Below, one piece after another: positions 30,874 to 32,987 of a stretch of 32,987 nucleotides of DNA; positions within the stretch are counted from its first letter, which is position 1; each line of letters starts with the position of its first letter. Made by a program: the position numbers and the translations under genes. Origin of the DNA: Nitrospira sp. (GTDB taxonomy: Bacteria > Nitrospirota > Nitrospiria > Nitrospirales > Nitrospiraceae); NCBI GenBank assembly GCA_016788885.1, contig JAEURX010000058.1, positions 1 to 32,987 of the forward strand, in the 5' to 3' direction. The notes under the pieces are model-generated. The model saw only the letters and a program-made list of their open reading frames with translations. It searched no databases and had not been told where the DNA came from.

Positions 30874-31761
30874 ATGCAGACACACGACGCTCGAATGCCT
30901 TCCTCGAAGCCGCGAAGTTCATGCCTTTCCTGTTGGCTGGCCGCTCCAGGTTTGGTCTGGATGGCCCTGTTTTTTCTCGTTCCGCTCGGGTTGGTCTTTG
31001 CCATCAGTTTTGCGTCGCGCGGCACGTATGGCGGCATCGTGTGGGAGTTCACCACGGCGAATTATGGCGATCTCCTGCATCCGCTCTACGGCAAGATTGT
31101 GGCGCAGTCGCTCTGGTATGCGTCGCTCACCACGGCTGGCTGTTTCGTGCTGGGGTTTCCACTAGCCTACGTGATTGCCAGGAGTCCGGCCCGCTGGCAA
31201 CCGCTGCTGCTGCTCCTGGTGATGTTGCCGTTCTGGACGAACTTTCTCGTGCGCACCTATGCCTGGATGATCCTCCTGCGGCATGACGGTTTGATCAATA
31301 GCGTCTTGCTGTCTCTGGGGCTTGTTACGGCTCCGCTGGAGTTGCTCTATACGCCGACGGCAGTCGTGATCGGACTGGTCTATGGGTACCTGCCGTTTAT
31401 GGTGCTACCCCTGTATGTGGCGGTCGAGAGATTGGATCCGGTTCTGGTGGAAGCTGCGTGGGATCTCTATGCGTCCCGCTGGGCCGTGTTCTCACGAGTG
31501 GTGGTGCCGTTGACGATGCCCGGCATCGTCGGGGGATGCGTGCTGGTGTTCATTCCGTCCATCGGTTCGTTTATCACGCCGGACCTGCTGGGCGGGGCGC
31601 GCAGCATGATGATCGGCAATCTCATTCAACACGAGTATCTCGTGGTGCGCGACTGGCCGTTGGGCTCCGCCGTGTCGTTTGTTTTGATGGCGGTCGTCAT
31701 GGCTGCGGTCCTGTTGTACTACCGCTACTCCGACCGATCGGCCGGTCCGGTGGAGGGGTGA
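30874..31761 (+). CDS. potB: Polyamine ABC transporter permease 1
   Basis: 295 residues from the ATG at 30874, two bases after the potA stop; ATG 30895 is an alternative. Six hydrophobic segments, with the EAA-loop phrase LVEAAWDLYASRWAVFSRVVVPLTMPGIV (about 190-220) that contacts the ATPase, and the FLVRTYAWMILLRHDGLIN block typical of PotB/PotH. Inner membrane. Its stop overlaps the potC start (TGATG), so translation is coupled. Confidence 0.92.
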   Translation: MQTHDARMPSSKPRSSCLSCWLAAPGLVWMALFFLVPLGLVFAISFASRGTYGGIVWEFTTANYGDLLHPLYGKIVAQSLWYASLTTAGCFVLGFPLAYVIARSPARWQPLLLLLVMLPFWTNFLVRTYAWMILLRHDGLINSVLLSLGLVTAPLELLYTPTAVVIGLVYGYLPFMVLPLYVAVERLDPVLVEAAWDLYASRWAVFSRVVVPLTMPGIVGGCVLVFIPSIGSFITPDLLGGARSMMIGNLIQHEYLVVRDWPLGSAVSFVLMAVVMAAVLLYYRYSDRSAGPVEG

Positions 31762-32534
31762 TGAGGCGCAACGCGATGGGATTACATGCGGTTGGCCTGC
31801 TGGCCATCCTTTTTCTGTACGGACCCATCCTGATCCTCGTGCTTTACTCATTTAATGCCGCCCATCTTTCCATGGCCTGGCGGGGAACGACGCTGAAGTG
31901 GTATGCCGCCCTTCTGCACGATGAGGCGCTGCTTGAAGCGACGGCCAACAGTCTGGTGATCGCCGTGGTGTCGACCATCGGCGCGACCGGCTTGGGCGGT
32001 CTGTTGGCAGTCGGGATGGAGGGCATGCCGCGCCGTCGTCAACAGCTCCTCGAGGGCTCTCTGGTGTTGCCCCTCGTGATTCCTGAGGTGATGATGGGTG
32101 TGGCGTTGATGTTGCTTTTCGTGATGGTCAAGATGCCCCTCGGGATCACCACCGTTATTCTTGGGCACATCGTGTTCAACATTCCGCTGGTGACGATCAT
32201 GATCCGGACGCGGTTGCGCAAACTCGATCCGGCCTTGCGCGAGGCCGCGGCAGATCTGGGCGCCGATGCCTGGCAGATTTTCCGATACGTCACGTTTCCG
32301 CTCCTGCGCCCGGCCATCTGGGGGGCAGTTCTGGTGGCCTTCACCGTGTCACTCGATGACTTTCTCGTCACCTTTTTTACGGCGGGGCCCGGCGCGACCA
32401 CCTTGCCCCTGAAGGTCTATTCGATGATCAAGTCCGGCGTGACGCCTGAAATCAACGCGTTGTCGGCGTTGTTGTTGCTGGTCTCGATGGGATGCGTGGC
32501 TCTCTCGCTCCATCTGCAGCGCCGCGAGGTGTGA
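31761..32534 (+). CDS. potC: Polyamine ABC transporter permease 2
   Basis: 257 residues. The ATG at 31761 shares one base with the potB stop and follows GGAGGGG. Six membrane segments; hallmarks are YGPILILVLYSFNAAHLSMAW near the N-terminus, the EAA loop LREAAADLGADAWQIFRYVTFPLL (about 160-183), and FTVSLDDFLVTFFTAGPGATTLP, which is diagnostic of PotC/PotI. Forms the translocation pore with PotB. Confidence 0.93.
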   Translation: MRRNAMGLHAVGLLAILFLYGPILILVLYSFNAAHLSMAWRGTTLKWYAALLHDEALLEATANSLVIAVVSTIGATGLGGLLAVGMEGMPRRRQQLLEGSLVLPLVIPEVMMGVALMLLFVMVKMPLGITTVILGHIVFNIPLVTIMIRTRLRKLDPALREAAADLGADAWQIFRYVTFPLLRPAIWGAVLVAFTVSLDDFLVTFFTAGPGATTLPLKVYSMIKSGVTPEINALSALLLLVSMGCVALSLHLQRREV

Positions 32535-32540
32535 GTGGTG

Positions 32541-32987
32541 ATGTGGCTCCGGCGTGTCTTCAGCGGCGTGGGACTCCTGGTCCTGGTCGGTCAGCTGTTG
32601 GGCTGTGGCCAAGGTGTGGGGGGCGAGTCCGGCGAAGCGAGACCGGTCCTGCACTACTTTACCTGGTCGGACTATGTCGGGCCTGACCTCATCGCGGAGT
32701 TTGAACGACGGGAGCAGGTGAAGGTCGTCATCGACACCTTCAGCAGCAATGAAGAGTTGTTGGCCAAGCTTCAAAGCGGCGCCACCGGCTACGATGTGGC
32801 GGTCCCATCGGATTTCATGGTGGCGATCATGATTCAACAGGGGCTGCTGCAGGAGTTGGACACCACGGGCATGCCCAACGCCTCGCTGCTGGAGCCACAT
32901 CTCCAGGCGTTGCCGTTTGATCCGGAGCGGCGGTTTTCAGTGCCGTATCTATGGGGCACGGTGGGGATCGGCTACGATTCCGCCGTG
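32541..32987 (+). CDS. potD: Polyamine-binding lipoprotein, N-terminal part
   Basis: 149 codons visible from the ATG at 32541 (a GTG at 32538 is possible); the gene runs off the right edge. The signal ends in QLLGC (Cys22), a lipobox, so unlike the soluble E. coli PotD it is a lipid-anchored receptor. The mature part begins LHYFTWSDYVGPDLIAEFE and includes SNEELLAKLQSGATGYDVAVPSD and VPYLWGTVGIGYDS, the standard PotD/PotF pattern. It would capture polyamines in the periplasm for PotABC. Lies 6 bases after potC. Confidence 0.9.
   Translation, partial: MWLRRVFSGVGLLVLVGQLLGCGQGVGGESGEARPVLHYFTWSDYVGPDLIAEFERREQVKVVIDTFSSNEELLAKLQSGATGYDVAVPSDFMVAIMIQQGLLQELDTTGMPNASLLEPHLQALPFDPERRFSVPYLWGTVGIGYDSAV

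Noticed and set aside
1-32987. CRISPR arrays, insertion sequences, prophage
   Set aside because: No regularly spaced repeats, transposase, integrase or phage structural genes were seen; the holin-X-like gene belongs to a membrane stress family, not a phage lysis cassette.

Overview
The window looks like a high-GC chromosomal stretch of a Gram-negative bacterium. It has an outer-membrane barrel protein, several lipoproteins, glycogen/trehalose enzymes and many small envelope or metal stress proteins. The gene styles are reminiscent of Nitrospira (phylum Nitrospirota), but that placement is inference from protein character and not a database match. No insertion sequence, phage or CRISPR array was seen. 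Layout: the start of a PAS sensor protein runs off the left edge (1-112). A broken histidine-kinase tail follows (365-778), then a very large double hybrid sensor kinase (775-5505). Next come a secreted proline-rich protein with a Cys-rich copper-storage-type protein, and divergently a phospholipase-D/VTT fusion with an endonuclease/exonuclease/phosphatase partner. After that lie a small zinc-site protein, a cupredoxin-like lipoprotein and a 48-residue lipoprotein. treZ (11416-13314) sits between two gene graveyards: a Ku start upstream and a glycogen-debranching-enzyme remnant downstream. A zinc-ribbon protein precedes a tightly overlapped operon yihY-like / AI-2E-family permease / pyruvate oxidase. 

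From 18278 to 21486 there is a cluster of small stress-type genes (DUF883-like, holin-X-like, ElaB-like, hemerythrin, YtxH-like, and a frameshifted BON-type lipoprotein). It is followed by tRNA-Arg(ACG), a BACON/FN3 secreted protein and an outer-membrane barrel. The right third holds glgC with a Ski2-like helicase encoded as two separate genes in swapped order, then a coiled-coil protein and a polyamine ABC transporter potABCD running off the right edge. 

The main discovery candidate is a shared promoter architecture. Nine sites match the 18-bp palindrome ACTAGG-N6-CCTAGT or a close variant. Each lies 21-23 bp upstream of a TA-rich -10-like hexamer, in front of the PAS sensor, the hybrid kinase, the copper-storage gene, the PLD gene, the 48-aa lipoprotein, the zinc-ribbon gene, the ElaB/holin/DUF883 operon, the hemerythrin gene and the YtxH gene. 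The palindrome centre falls near -43, where class II activators bind. This suggests one unidentified regulator tying the sensors and the small stress proteins into a single regulon. Housekeeping-type genes here (treZ, poxB operon, glgC, pot operon) lack the site.
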